The position numbers and the translations under genes were made by a program. The notes under the pieces were generated by a model that saw only the letters and a list, made by a program, of their open reading frames with translations, had not been told where the DNA came from and made no database searches. From Craspedostauros australis (Eukaryota > Bacillariophyta > Bacillariophyceae > Mastogloiales > Achnanthaceae): 64,000 nt of DNA. Below, piece by piece: positions 49,275-61,000 of this stretch (positions within the stretch are counted from its first letter, which is position 1; every line of letters starts with the position of its first letter). The stretch spans positions 310,001 to 374,000 of the forward strand of contig JAMXDE010000052.1 in the NCBI GenBank assembly GCA_026770025.1, written 5' to 3'.

Positions 49275-49387
49275 GATTGTTTGTTGATTTGTATTATATG
49301 ATTTGGAAGTATTTTATGATAGCTGCGTTGCTGTATTGCTGTTACAATTGGTCTTGCTTTTTGGTATTGGTAACGGGGGAATGAGGT

Positions 49388-49447
49388 GGTTGTGGTTGTG
49401 GTTGTGATTGTGGTTGTTGCTGTTGTTGTGGTTGCTGGTTGTGGTGG
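49388..49447. repeat. G/T-rich GGTTGT low-complexity tract
   Basis: Imperfect repeats of GTTGTG in the likely 5' UTR or promoter of HSF 1. Confidence 0.8.
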
Positions 49448-50358
49448 AGTGGAGTGATGTTCCTCGCCTCCTGTTGGATTTTATGAGGAAAACAAAGTTC
49501 GAAGAAGAGAGGATCAGGATGGACCAACCAAATCAAATCAAAACGAAGTGGGTGTGAAGCAACGCAGAACGGAGATCACAAGGACATTGGCAAGCACATC
49601 AATTGGTGGAGTGTGTGCGTCCACAGACCAACGATGGAACGACTCCGTAGGCAGAGTACGGATGCATGCAGCAGAGGACGGACACCGACATCTGCAGCAC
49701 AACCGTCACGAGACACATGACGCGGCCAACAGCCGCTCGTCATTGATGGTCGTCATCGATGCTCGTCCTTCTGCTGTTGTGTCTGGCAAACACCAACCAT
49801 TGATGGTGGGGGCGATGTCGACGAGGCGGTTTTGCCCAATTCGGGGTTCGGTTCAGCCAGGCAGGGAACAACGAAGACACCAACCACTGGCAGATGGCTC
49901 ATGGGGACGGAACAAGTCGCGACCTTGTTCTCCCAACGTCACTAGGCATAACAACGGGATGCCATCGGCATTAACTGCATGTGAATCTGCACGTCTGATC
50001 ATCACTGGAATACTTAACAGTTTTTCGTCTTTGTCCTAGTGCTGTGACTGGGCGGGGAGGTTTGGCAGCGGGAGCGAATTGGTCGGACAAGTTGGGACAA
50101 GACCACAAATGGTGCGCGCGAGATATGACCTACTCTGGACACAGATACTTGTAGAAGCACGAGTAGCCGTAGTACCGGAGTATTGTATGCAGAATAGAAT
50201 AGAATAGTAGAGGAGAGGTCGAGTAGAGCACGTATGTGTAGAGCGAAGTAGAATGTGGTAGTGGAGTGCTTGATCTTCCTTGGGGTTAGTGCGGAAACAT
50301 GAAGAGCACGAGAGGAATACATCCAATCCAATGTGCAGTGAAAGTGGCGTGTGCAGCA

Positions 50359-50374
50359 AGAGAGAGAGAGAGAG
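50359..50374. repeat. (AG)n microsatellite
   Basis: About eight AG units in the gene-free stretch. Confidence 0.85.
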
Positions 50375-52582
50375 AATCAACGAAACGCAAGGGAGGCAAG
50401 AGGATGCAACTTGACTTCACCGTGCAGAGATGCCGCATCATCGCAACAGCTGTACATACCCACCGTTGACACCATACCTATCCCTATGTCCACTGTAATA
50501 GTACTGCATCAGTACATTCCACACGCACTTGTACTCACGGAACGAGGCAGAAGGCGTTCCACATGGCGGTTTCGTCTGCATTCTGCGCATCCGTCAGTCA
50601 ACTTAGACATCATGACATCGTGACCGAAGTCGACGAGAAGTGCAACATCAACGGTCGTCTCATTCGTTTTCCAACAGTGGGCAGATCACGCGCCAGAAAC
50701 TGGTATCCTTTCGTCGGAGTTGCGATTTTGGCGCAATTGCCGTAGCTCGTTTGGTTGCCGCCAGAGGCCCACGCGACGGCCTTTCGCCCGAATGGATTTC
50801 GAAGACAAGAGTCTTCGCCATGTGCACGTCTGTTCATGGGCAAGATACCATCCGAGTACGTTGGAGTACTCTACTCGCATTCATATTTGATAGCTTGCGT
50901 TCATGTGATGTGTGCGTGTCTCTCTTTCGCTTTTGCTTCCTTTTGGCACAGTATCCAAAGATTCCGCAACCTTCATCCGATGTTCCTCATGGTTCTTGAG
51001 TGTGGCAGAGTATCGAATGGAGTTGAAGCATGACAAAGCATGCGATGGGATACGAAGAATCGCTACCTGAGAGGGGCGCCGTCGAATTGATGAGTGACGG
51101 CGAGCGCGAGACGTGAGGTGAGTTTTTGGGTTACGCGCAATCCAGAATGCCACGCTTCTCTTTCAGCGGTGCTCGCCAACCAATCATCCGCACATGGCAG
51201 ACATGCTCCATCCACAAGTTCGAGTTTGTTGAAGGCGATCGCAGGGTTGACATTTCCCCTCATCGATTTCCTGTCCATTTCCATGAGGCGGAAAACGGTG
51301 GGGTCCTGGGTGCATGGAAGTTCACGAGACATCACAACGATCAGGGGGACATCCAACTCGAACGACTATTCTTGCTCGTGGCAAGAATCAAGTGGCAAAG
51401 TCACTGGTTTCTCTGCTGTAGGAATCTGACAGAAACGTATTGCCGCACGTTTTGATGAGTGAACGGGCAGAGATGGAGGCACGTGAAAGAGGATCAAAGT
51501 CTGGATCTCACCGAGGATCTCCGTGCGTGTCTGAGAAACAGAGAAGTTCTCCAGAGTACGAGTAGCGAGGTAAAGGGGATGCTGTGACCTTCTGGACATT
51601 GCACGAGGATGGTGGAGGAAGATAACTCTGCTGTAGGAAATGTACCAAGAGGAGTAGGTATGCGGTGTCTTGCTCATCATCTTCGTTTTCACGGTCACCG
51701 CAGCAAGACGCAATGGAACACAATGAGATACATGGAGATGGAGGAATGCAAAGCGGGCCATACCCATACATGGACACATACCATACACATACGCACATCC
51801 AGACACGCAAATGCATGTCTCTGTTTGTATCACTACATCGCAAGTGCTCCCGCTCGATTTCTTACTTGTTTGTGCATGTCTTGGGTATGTGGAGCAAGTA
51901 CCAGGGGCAACGGCTTCTCTGGACGAGCCTTAGCCTCGCATGGATGGCCGTATCACCACCCACTGGCATCTACTGTATGGACGCTGCTTCGAGGGAAGTC
52001 CCAGTTGCTGGAACCGTCTGAAAGACTCCAAGACAAAAGCACCGAGTGGCAAAGATTACTTGCTGAAGGAGTGGTCCGGTTTGGATGAAGGAAGAAGATG
52101 GTACGGAGCACAATGAGCATCACCTTTGGAGGCTCACGTCTGAGGCACAGAGCGGAGGAGGAGGTGAACGAGGAAGAGCAGGACGACAAAGATGCCGAGG
52201 TGTGTTAAAGACTCTGTTTCGATGTCGATAGTTCATAAGAGCTTCACTTGTGAACGTCTGGAATGGATGCCACAGACCCATTCTGAAACTGATCAATCAA
52301 TCTTGCTAGCAGATGGCTGATGCCCTTCTTGGATGAAGAACACGGGTGTCAGTCTTTGGCGTGCAATAGCTTCTCATTTGAACCTTGTTCTCTGCAGACG
52401 GCGGATGTCGATGGCGAGGTTGACGTCAACGATTCTGTGATCTCTCCATCTTGAATGATTACGCCCTCGTCAATTTGCAACCGTGTCGATGATCGGAGGA
52501 ATCGAAGTTGATGGGATGGTGACCGTGATGTGAGAACGTGCAATATGTCGGGAGTCACCACGAGGACGACGACGATGGTTGC

Positions 52583-52619
<37 letters not shown>
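52583..52619. repeat. (GAT)n microsatellite
   Basis: About twelve perfect GAT triplets outside any supported gene. Confidence 0.9.
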
Positions 52620-54386
52620 TGCCATGACGGGAGCCACGATGACATTGTCTGTCATCAGAAAAGTTGGAACTCGGAATCCGAGCTCAGTGCAATCCTCTCT
52701 CTCTTTGTCTATCTGTCTCGTACGCACTTGTTGATTGGCTTGCTTCCGATTCAAACCCAAGCAGAATGCAGCAAGAAGAGCTTCTTGTTCTCATTTGCAC
52801 CAGAGGGTATGGGTCAGAGCGAGAGAGAGAGCGCGCTGCATGCCATCGGTTGTCTCTTCGTCCCATGTTCCGTGTTGCATTGCGGTGCGGTTGGTTGACT
52901 GGTCTGGTGCAACATACTCTTGTGCTCTCCGACGACATGCGATTCTACCGTCCAAGCCATGTTGTACACATCCTTAGTTCGACATCCGTTGTCCTGATCG
53001 GCTGTGATTGCATGTCGATCTTCGTCCAATGGAAACTCCTGCGTAGCCCCTTATCTTCACACCATCAATCGCCGTAGCATCTTGATACCAGAGGGCATGG
53101 CATGGCATGGACCGCCCATGGGAGCACCAGATGGAAGGTGGAGAGGTGACATGACACCGAAGATTTCAAACTGAGCGAGCCATTATTCCAGGTCTTGATG
53201 TTCCGTGATCCGACTTTGCTTACTCATACATTGTCTGCGATGAAAGCAATGCTGGCAGATCAACGTCCTTGGCACGCAGCTGAGGACCTCTTACGACTGC
53301 CTAACACGCGGGAGGTGTTGCGCGAGGCAAGAATGAATCGTCATTGCGCCAGATCCAGCGATGTCAGGCAAGATCAGTGCATGTCCCGCAGGCAACGGGC
53401 GATACCACGAACCATGCACCTGCCAGCACATGGTTGGAGGATGATTCACTCCAATTGAACAGTCCAGGTCGCCCGCAGCCTGTGTCGATCCCATCTAGCA
53501 CGGATTGATCTCCAGAAATGAAGAGATGCTCCACACCGATGAGGCCGCACAGCCATGCTTGGGATGAGAGCGTAAATGGAAGTCGCGGATTCCATAGATA
53601 CATGCATATGTGCTGGACTATCAACTCTAGAGCACATATTGGTATCGCTGTCATGGACCGACCAAGAACAGCCTCGTAGCATGATGCAACAATCGACAAT
53701 CAATCGCACAAAGAAAGCAGGGCTACGGGCTCCATCAGGTTCTCAACCAATCAAGTAGGTGCTGAAGACCTCCAAACCCTACCATCATCGCCAACACTAG
53801 TCAACAGCAAATGAACAAGAAAGGATTGCTCGAAGTGGAATAGGGCATTTTGCTGGAAAGAGAGTGCATGAAACTATCACTACGTATGGACATGACAATC
53901 TCTGCAAGTATTGTACAATAAGTTCGAAGAAGCGAGCAACGCAATTCATGCGCCCCTTTCTCCATCTTGTGCAAAGTGGAGCTTCATCGATACAGTCACT
54001 GAAGAGCCGAAGTACTGCACGTGGAACATAGTATTGGGATAGGAACTGGGACGGAACACGTCCTGCGACGGATGCAAGGCGATGAACACTGGAAACGGAC
54101 CTGACCACAAATCCAAACATTTTTGGCGCTCGCTCCAGGTCGAACGAATCAAAGATACGGACGTGTCGCCTGTCGCGACCACAACGAACTCGTTTGTGGC
54201 GCGCAACCAACAGCGACCACACAAGGCACACAATTGAGCAAGGCCCAACATGGGTGCACAAAGAGACACCATTCCTGCTCGTACATTTTCTATTATATAA
54301 TGTAATACTGCTACTCTATTCATCGTACACACCACCAGTGACGTAAGATAACGACCAACATAAAGAGGAATAGAGTACTTTGGAGT

Positions 54387-55001
54387 ATGACGAGATCCAT
54401 TAGGCGGTGCATCTTCGCAGCATCGCTTCTCAGTCTGCACAACCCCGCACAGGCCTGGCAGATCCCCTTGCCAGGCGGAGGCAGGATACGCTTGGACAAT
54501 AGCGGCGTGCTGCGCATCCAACTGCAAGATCAAGAAGGACTGCCACCCTTCCCCGCGATGGGCAGCACGGCCGATGATGCAACCCTGCAATCGCTGGATG
54601 TTCGCGACACGGGCACGCCCAAAGGATTTGGGGTGTTTGCCACGACGACCATCGCGCAGCACGCATTCCTGGGATTCTATCCAGGCAACCGCATCACGTC
54701 ACGCGAGAAACTCGACGAGATGGTGGCGTCGGGCGCGACGAACATGGATTACGTGATCGGCGTCGATGGCGGGCAGACCTTCCTGGATGGATACGAATGG
54801 TCGAAAACGAGGGATCAGTTCTGCCCCGTCTTCTTGAATCACGCCGACGGCGACGAGCAGAACACGCAGGCAAACTGTTTGCGTCTGTTGGAAGATGGGG
54901 AAGTTGCCTTCTTCACGGCCAGGCAGATACAGGCGGGTGAGGAGCTTTGCTTTGACTACGGATCGAATTACTGGGTGGGCAGGGAGCAGCAGAAGATATG
55001 A
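54387..55001 (+). CDS. SET-domain protein with signal/plastid-type presequence
   Basis: Single exon, 204 aa, ATG to TGA. SET domains transfer methyl groups from S-adenosylmethionine to lysine. The domain spans ~75-198: GFGVFATTTIAQHAFLGFYPG, a ...YVIGVDGG stretch, FLNHADGD with the NH motif at ~150, ANC shortly after, then QAGEELCFDYGSNYW with the catalytic-type Tyr. There is no pre-SET or post-SET cysteine cluster and no SET-I insert of size, so this is a minimal SET protein. The N-terminus is a cleavable-looking hydrophobic leader (RRCIFAASLLSL) ending PAQA|WQIP, an Ala-Trp junction of the kind tolerated in diatom plastid presequences. If so, the substrate could be a plastid protein, as for plant Rubisco and aldolase lysine methyltransferases. 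Targeting is an inference. Confidence 0.83.
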   Translation: MTRSIRRCIFAASLLSLHNPAQAWQIPLPGGGRIRLDNSGVLRIQLQDQEGLPPFPAMGSTADDATLQSLDVRDTGTPKGFGVFATTTIAQHAFLGFYPGNRITSREKLDEMVASGATNMDYVIGVDGGQTFLDGYEWSKTRDQFCPVFLNHADGDEQNTQANCLRLLEDGEVAFFTARQIQAGEELCFDYGSNYWVGREQQKI

Positions 55002-55640
55002 CACTGTGGTGGGTGCAGATTGGATTAGACAGATTCTCTGAGGGCAGAGGAGAGATCCTTCATGATCGTCGATGTAGATCAATGAATATAGCAACACAGA
55101 GCAGTACTATATTCGAGTATAGTATTAGGAATGGCTTTCCAACATGTTGTCTGCTATATTCCGTCATCGTTGCGATTCTTCCCTCCCAACGTGGTGATGC
55201 GATGCAGTCTGGCTCTTCAATTCCCTCCAACAACAACGAGCGTGACAACACGGACATGACAGAACACAATTCTTCGCGCGTCGCACAAGATTCAACAGAA
55301 AATTGAATCGTGAAGCGGTCGAAGGACGGATGCCAGGCGTTGTTGCGTCCGAATCCAACGCTTGCACGTGGAACTTAGTAATGATTCTACGCGTCTTGAG
55401 AACACCACGGTCATAGCAGCGAACACCACGAGTTCGATCCTTGAGAACATCCTTGACAACAAGCGGGGCGAGGTGGCTGCAACTTCATCGAAGCCATTCC
55501 TCACATCAATCCCCTTTCGTTGTTGTGTTTGGTTTCATCAAAAGAGAAGTCGGAGGGAGAAAGAGGGAACACTGTAGCATTGCAAGAGAGGAAGAACCGT
55601 ACTAATCCATATAATACTCCCTTGTTGAGTGAGTTGCTTC
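55002..55640. other. Intergenic spacer between SET-domain gene and HSF 2
   Basis: About 640 bp containing the SET gene 3' flank and the HSF 2 promoter. Purine-rich just upstream of the HSF 2 start (GGGAGAAAGAGGG at 55555-55567). No gene. Confidence 0.5.
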
Positions 55641-57733
55641 ATGGGCAACGCCAACACTGTTGACATCGATCAAAGCGACGACCTGAAGAACGTCGAAGAC
55701 GTCATGGAGCCCAACGGCGATGTTGCTGCCGCGGAGACTGTCGTTGTCGCTGGTACCGTTGCTGGAACTGGAGCTGCTGGTAGTCTCAACGACACCAACA
55801 CCACTTACATCGACATCAGCGCGAACGTCAATGACGAAGTCAGTCTCGATACGCAACCGATGCTCCTGCCTGATGAACAAGGACAATCGGAGGCTGTTGC
55901 GACAGAATCGATGGTGACCGTCGTGGCGCTTCCCCCAAACACGGAAGCCAAGCTCGATGAAACCGCAGAGTTGCCTCTCGCAGAATTCAAACCGAACGAA
56001 ACCGAAGCCGCCAATGAAGATGAGATGCCCCAGACTCAGCCTCATGATGTTGTCCAACAAGAGCAGCACGAACAAGACATGGAGCAGCAACCAGAACATC
56101 CCCAAACACGGCCGCAGATGCAAGAGCAAACGCAAACGCAGCCACAGGCAGCACAACAACAAAAGTCGGTCTACCCGGAGCAGGAACAACCAAAGGAGAC
56201 GCCGGAGACCATCCCTGCTACACCCCAAACACCGACGCAGCCCTACGCGTATTCGCCGTATCCCTACTATCCCCCCATGCCAGGCTACATGCCGTCACAC
56301 ACAGGGGTGCCTCCGCCGACCACATCGCCACCTGACTGCCTCATGACAGGACAGACGAATCCGTACCACTACAAGGATGCCTCGTACCACGCCGATCCGC
56401 CGGAGGATGATCAACGAAACCGTGGAGGAGTCACAGGTACGTCCATTGATCAGTGACAAACTTGCCCAATCCTGCATTGCTTTCAAATGTTGCATCGACA
56501 CACTGACACTCACTCACTCACTCACTCACATACCAAACTATCTTTTTCATCCATACATTTCTGTATCCGCAGAACCGTTCCCACAAAAACTGCACCGAAT
56601 GCTGGAGTGCACGGAGCGCGACGGTATGACGGACGTCGTTTCCTTCTTTTCGCATGGTCGAGCCTTCGCGATCCACAAGCCAAGACGCTTCGTCACAGAG
56701 GTCATGAGCAAGTTCTTCCGACAAAGCAAGCTCACCAGCTTCCAACGTCAGCTCAATCTCTACGGGTTCCGAAGAATATCACAAGGGCCAGATAATGGAG
56801 GTACGTTGCTGCCATCATGGCTGTTGCTGTCGCTGTCATCGTGATTATGTGGAAGCTGACATTCTCAAGCTCTGCTTTAGTCACCTCACCGTCTCATCGC
56901 AAAAGAAAAAACAAGACACCATCGTTCGCATGATGCCGCGCAATGTGTTGCACTGTATACATTTAGATACTCTCACACTCAACCTTGCCATCCATTGTCA
57001 CTCCTCCTCACACAGGCTACTATCATGAGCTGTTCCTCAAGGGACGACCAGGATTGTGCGTCAACATGAAACGCACCAAAGTGAAGGGGAATCAGAAACT
57101 AAAGAGAGACCCCGACACGGAACCAAAGTACGTAGCAGTATCCCGTAAATACGAGTACGGTGTGCATCAGCAATGATGTGCGCCACCCATACTCTCAGTG
57201 CTGTTCAACCTGCGACAATCCTCCTCTCTGATACCAAGCTCACGATTCTTCTCGCTCTTCTGAAATCCTCTCCTCTTTATTTTTCTTCTTCGTACAGCTT
57301 TTACGCATACCCGCCGATCACACCAGGCACGCCGTACCCCCAACCACCCATTCCGGCAACATCGCCGTACAGCTCGAACGGATACATGTACCCGCCCGTG
57401 TATCCACCATATGGCGGATCGCCCTACACGGCAGCACAGCAAGGCTCAATGCCGCAGTCCATGCACCACCCCCAATCACCGCCACACGGTGCCTACGCTG
57501 GCTATTCCTATCCGCCGTCGTATGGATATCCATGGTATTCCCAGCCTGCGCACATGCCACCGTCCGGCAGCCCATCAGGTGTGGCGCCACAGACGAGCCC
57601 CATCAAAATCAATCCCAGAAAGGACGACGATGAGGTCGCTGGAACCACCGCGCGTAAGCTGGATGTCACCAACGAGGGCAACGAGGACGGCACCGTGACT
57701 CCCGACAAGCATCCGACAGAGAGTGCCGTGTGA
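55641..57733 (+). CDS. HSF: Heat shock transcription factor family protein 2
   Basis: Four exons, 55641-56436, 56573-56800, 57016-57127 and 57298-57733, with introns of 136, 215 and 170 bp, all GT-AG, give 523 aa ending in TGA. The start is the ATG at 55641 (MGNANTV); the frame is open a few codons upstream only through GTG. Residues 1-265 form an acidic, then Gln/Pro-rich region. The HSF DNA-binding domain covers ~268-362: FPQKLHRMLECTERDG, VVSFFSHGRAFAIHKPRRFV, VMSKFFRQSKLTSFQRQLNLYGF, then across intron 2 GGYYHELFLKGRPGLCVNMKRTKVKG. The C-terminal part is Pro/Tyr/Ser-rich (YPPSYGYPWYSQPAH) with an acidic end. Placing the DNA-binding domain after a long N-terminal arm is unlike animal HSFs. 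The N-terminal MG could allow myristoylation, unproven. Confidence 0.9.
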
Positions 57734-58029
57734 TTGTGCGAGCAGGGGTTCGTTGTCACAAGAACAGAGGGGCCGACAAAGCAGGGGAATGGCATTTTGC
57801 ATGTGAAAATGAGGTCCCATCCTCTTGCGAGTACTCGTGTGTATCGAAGTGAAGATTTGGGTAGAGGTGTATGTATCTGCTCTACCATAGTCTACTACGT
57901 TAGATGTTGCAGTGTATCGAAATAAAAATGTAACTCTTCATCCCTTTCATATTACATGAAGATAGTACATGCATCACGCTCGACACTCACCAAGTCATGA
58001 CGACGAGCGCCCTGCAATGCTCGTCTTAT
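57734..58029. other. Convergent spacer between HSF 2 and TBCD
   Basis: Just under 300 bp between convergent stop codons. Includes an AATAAA-like word at about 57921 suited to HSF 2 polyadenylation. No gene. Confidence 0.55.
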
Positions 58030-61000
58030 TCAGCTTGATCCATCCTTCAACAACGTGGTCACCTGTTCAGCCATCCGCTCACATTCGTCTTCGTTCATCT
58101 CGGCATCCCAACAGGTCGATAGCAGGTACTCCGATGCCTCCATCTGCGCATCGTCATCGCGCCCAAGATCAGGAATCTCCAGCAACCGCACGTACAGTTG
58201 CTCCGCCATGTACCGACGCACGCGCGGGAATTGATGTTTCAGCACGTCCACAACGAACCGTAACGTTGCATCTCGATCTTCCGCGGCCAGCAGCCCCAGC
58301 GCAACATCGCTGATTGATAGTATGCGCGTAACGTCCGTGCAGTTCTGCACCTCCACTTCCAATTGAGCCAATAGGCGCTGCGCGAAGTCGGTACTTTCCA
58401 GCAACCGATTCATGCACATCTTGTCCATGAGCAGATGGATGGTTTTCAGCAGCGGATTGATGAAATGCCCCTGGTGCTTGTGCTCTGCAAAGTGTCGAAG
58501 AAACGAATCACCCAACATGTTCAAACGATCGAGGGCCTGCGTCGCCTTGATCCATTGAATCAGATTTCGCATTGCCTCCTTCGATATGCTCTCCGTCAAA
58601 CCACCAGCACTCATAATCAGGCCTGAAACAATCGAATGGAACAATGCATCGATGGAAGCTGCCTTCATCGCGACTGGAAAGGCGACGCATGGGCTGGACC
58701 AGTTCTGTGTCACATCGTCCGTATCCGTGTCTGCGCCTGCGTCTGCGTTGAACAACTCTTGCAGGAGAGCTGCGTCGGGGAGATGTGGAAAGCTCGGATC
58801 CTTCATCCTGACTACTCGTTGCAAGCATTCGCCCGCGGTGCCGCGTACCGCATCCAGCTTGCCTGTGAATTGATGGAACAGGCCGGATAGAATTTTGAGG
58901 ACTCTCTCTTGGTTCAAATACTCGTTGGAAGCTCCACAATCACGCTGAATGAGAGACGCGAAGGATACCAATCCCTCCATGGCAGCGATGCGCGACCACG
59001 AGCCAACATCGCCGCGTCGGTCCATGTTGTAATCCGCGAGCGCCGCAAGCAGCGTGTTCCAGACATGACCGATCTGCTTGCTTTGGAGATGACTGAGTGG
59101 ATATGCTTGTGCCTGCCCGTTGATCCCGACGGTGTTGCAAACTCTAACGAGCGCTTGCACTGAGTTGCGCCGTGTCTCAGCATCCTTCTCGTTGCCGACC
59201 GTCGCGTTGGGTTTGGCGAAGCGGCATAGCGTTGCCAGCACTGTGTCCAGGACCTTCTCGGACGGTGCCAGCAGCTTGGCTGGCAAGTATCCGAGCGCCA
59301 TTGAGAAACCACGTGTTGCCGCTGGATTGGTGTTTGTCCGTACTTGCTTGACGTACTTGTCGACAACTCGTTTTTGCAGTCGATCTGACGGTCCTTTTGG
59401 ACCAACTTGGAAGTACGTGGACATGAGCTTGCCAAGACCGGCGCAAGCTTGCTTCTGGATCACGTCGGATGGATGCGGGATGCAGGCATCGATGGTGTCC
59501 AACAGCTTGACCTGCTGCGGCACCGTCAGTGATAGTTCTGCCGTCGCAGTACACTCAATGAGTCGGCAGACGGCCGATCGCATCATCTCCCCACCCTTAC
59601 CTCTGTAGAGGCGCCTCTTCTCGATGGTCGGCACCAAGTCGGTAATCTCCTTCAGCGTGGCATCGGAGAGATGATCGCGATAGTGCGGGACGTTCCGCGC
59701 ATACCCCAAAATGACTTCGGCAAGACCAATGACAGCGCCGTGGCGCGAGATGACAGATTTGGGGTCTACGCTGGTTTCCAATAGGTAGGGGATGACGTTG
59801 CTGGCAAAGTAGGCAGGGTCCAGCTGGACCAACCCTCCCAACGACGTCGCGGCGAGCTTACGGATGTTCTCATCCCAATGCTTCAACTTCTTGCGACACA
59901 GATTGTCGGTGAGAGGATGGCGGTATTCTGCAAACTCAGCGACCTTCCAGCAGATCGCGGTGTAGGCATTCTTGCGATTGCCGAGCGAGAAGTAATCCGC
60001 CAATGTCAGGATGTCCAAACCGTTCTTGAAGTTGTCCGCACCCTGCCGTCCCACCATCTCCTGGAAGGCTGCGCTGGCCGCACGCCGGCAGTTGACTTCG
60101 CGGTCGAGCAAGCTGGTCTCCACGATGGAACGGCTCATGTCAGGGATGAAGGGTTTCAGTATGGACGGATCGTAGGCGCGTGCGCAGGCCCAGTAGGTGT
60201 AGCACGCCGCGTCGCGCACGTGGCTCCCGACACTTGTCTGGCGTCGCGGTAGATCGTACTGCATGGCATCGACGACCTTGGGGAGAACGTCATCCAACCG
60301 TTGCGGCAGCAGCAGACCGCGCCGCGCGAGCTCGGCCAGCGCCAGGCAAGCCCCGTGCCAGGCATGGTCCTTTTCGATGTCCTCGAAGAGATCGACGATG
60401 GCATCCAGAACATCGTCAGCGCAGACGGCGGGAAGGCGTTCTGTGATCCTGCCGACGCCCTTGGCCGCGGACCATCGCACAGATGTGGAAGGATCTTGCA
60501 AGCACTCGAGGATTCTACCCATGACGTCTTCGACTTCACTGGGAACTTCGAACAAGAGGTTGTCGCTGGTGTCGTTTGCAGCATGCTGTTTGGGTGGCTT
60601 CTGTGTACGCTGTGTGGCATTCGTGGTGGTTGAATTGCGCTGTGCCTTGCGCAGATTGTTCTTGAGGGAACGGCGGCCGCGTTGATACCGCCAGACGACC
60701 AACCTCGGCGGCATGTGCAAGGTGGCCGTTCTGGTCCAGTACTTGACGAGCAACCGGCGCAGGATCTGATTCGATGGGTTTGATTCCGCGATGGCATTCA
60801 TGGGTTGCCAGTAGGAACTTGCAACGCGCAGCACATCCTGTCGGTCGCTCTTGGACACCTTCATGAATGCCACAATGGTCTGCAGTACGCCCATGCATCG
60901 GAAGATGTGACGCTTCGTCCGCGAGAACTCCACCAGTGCTTCACGCGACCAAGTGACGAATCGTTCCAGCTCGTCACGCTGCAGATCGGGACGTGCTAAC

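Larger units (their letters stand above)
49275..54386. other. 5.1 kb stretch without a supported gene
   Basis: Longest gene-free interval here. It contains the G/T-rich 5' flank of HSF 1 (49388-49447), an AG microsatellite (50359-50374), a GAT microsatellite (52583-52619) and many short ORFs on both strands. Slightly more gene-like is a minus-strand ORF at 51063-51356 (97 aa) that ends in a possible splice donor, but no domain or partner exon is recognisable. No tRNA, rRNA or transposon end was seen. Confidence 0.45.

Noticed and set aside
53946-54662. Minus-strand ORF of 238 codons at the SET gene
   Set aside because: Overlaps the SET-domain coding sequence in antisense; no motif.
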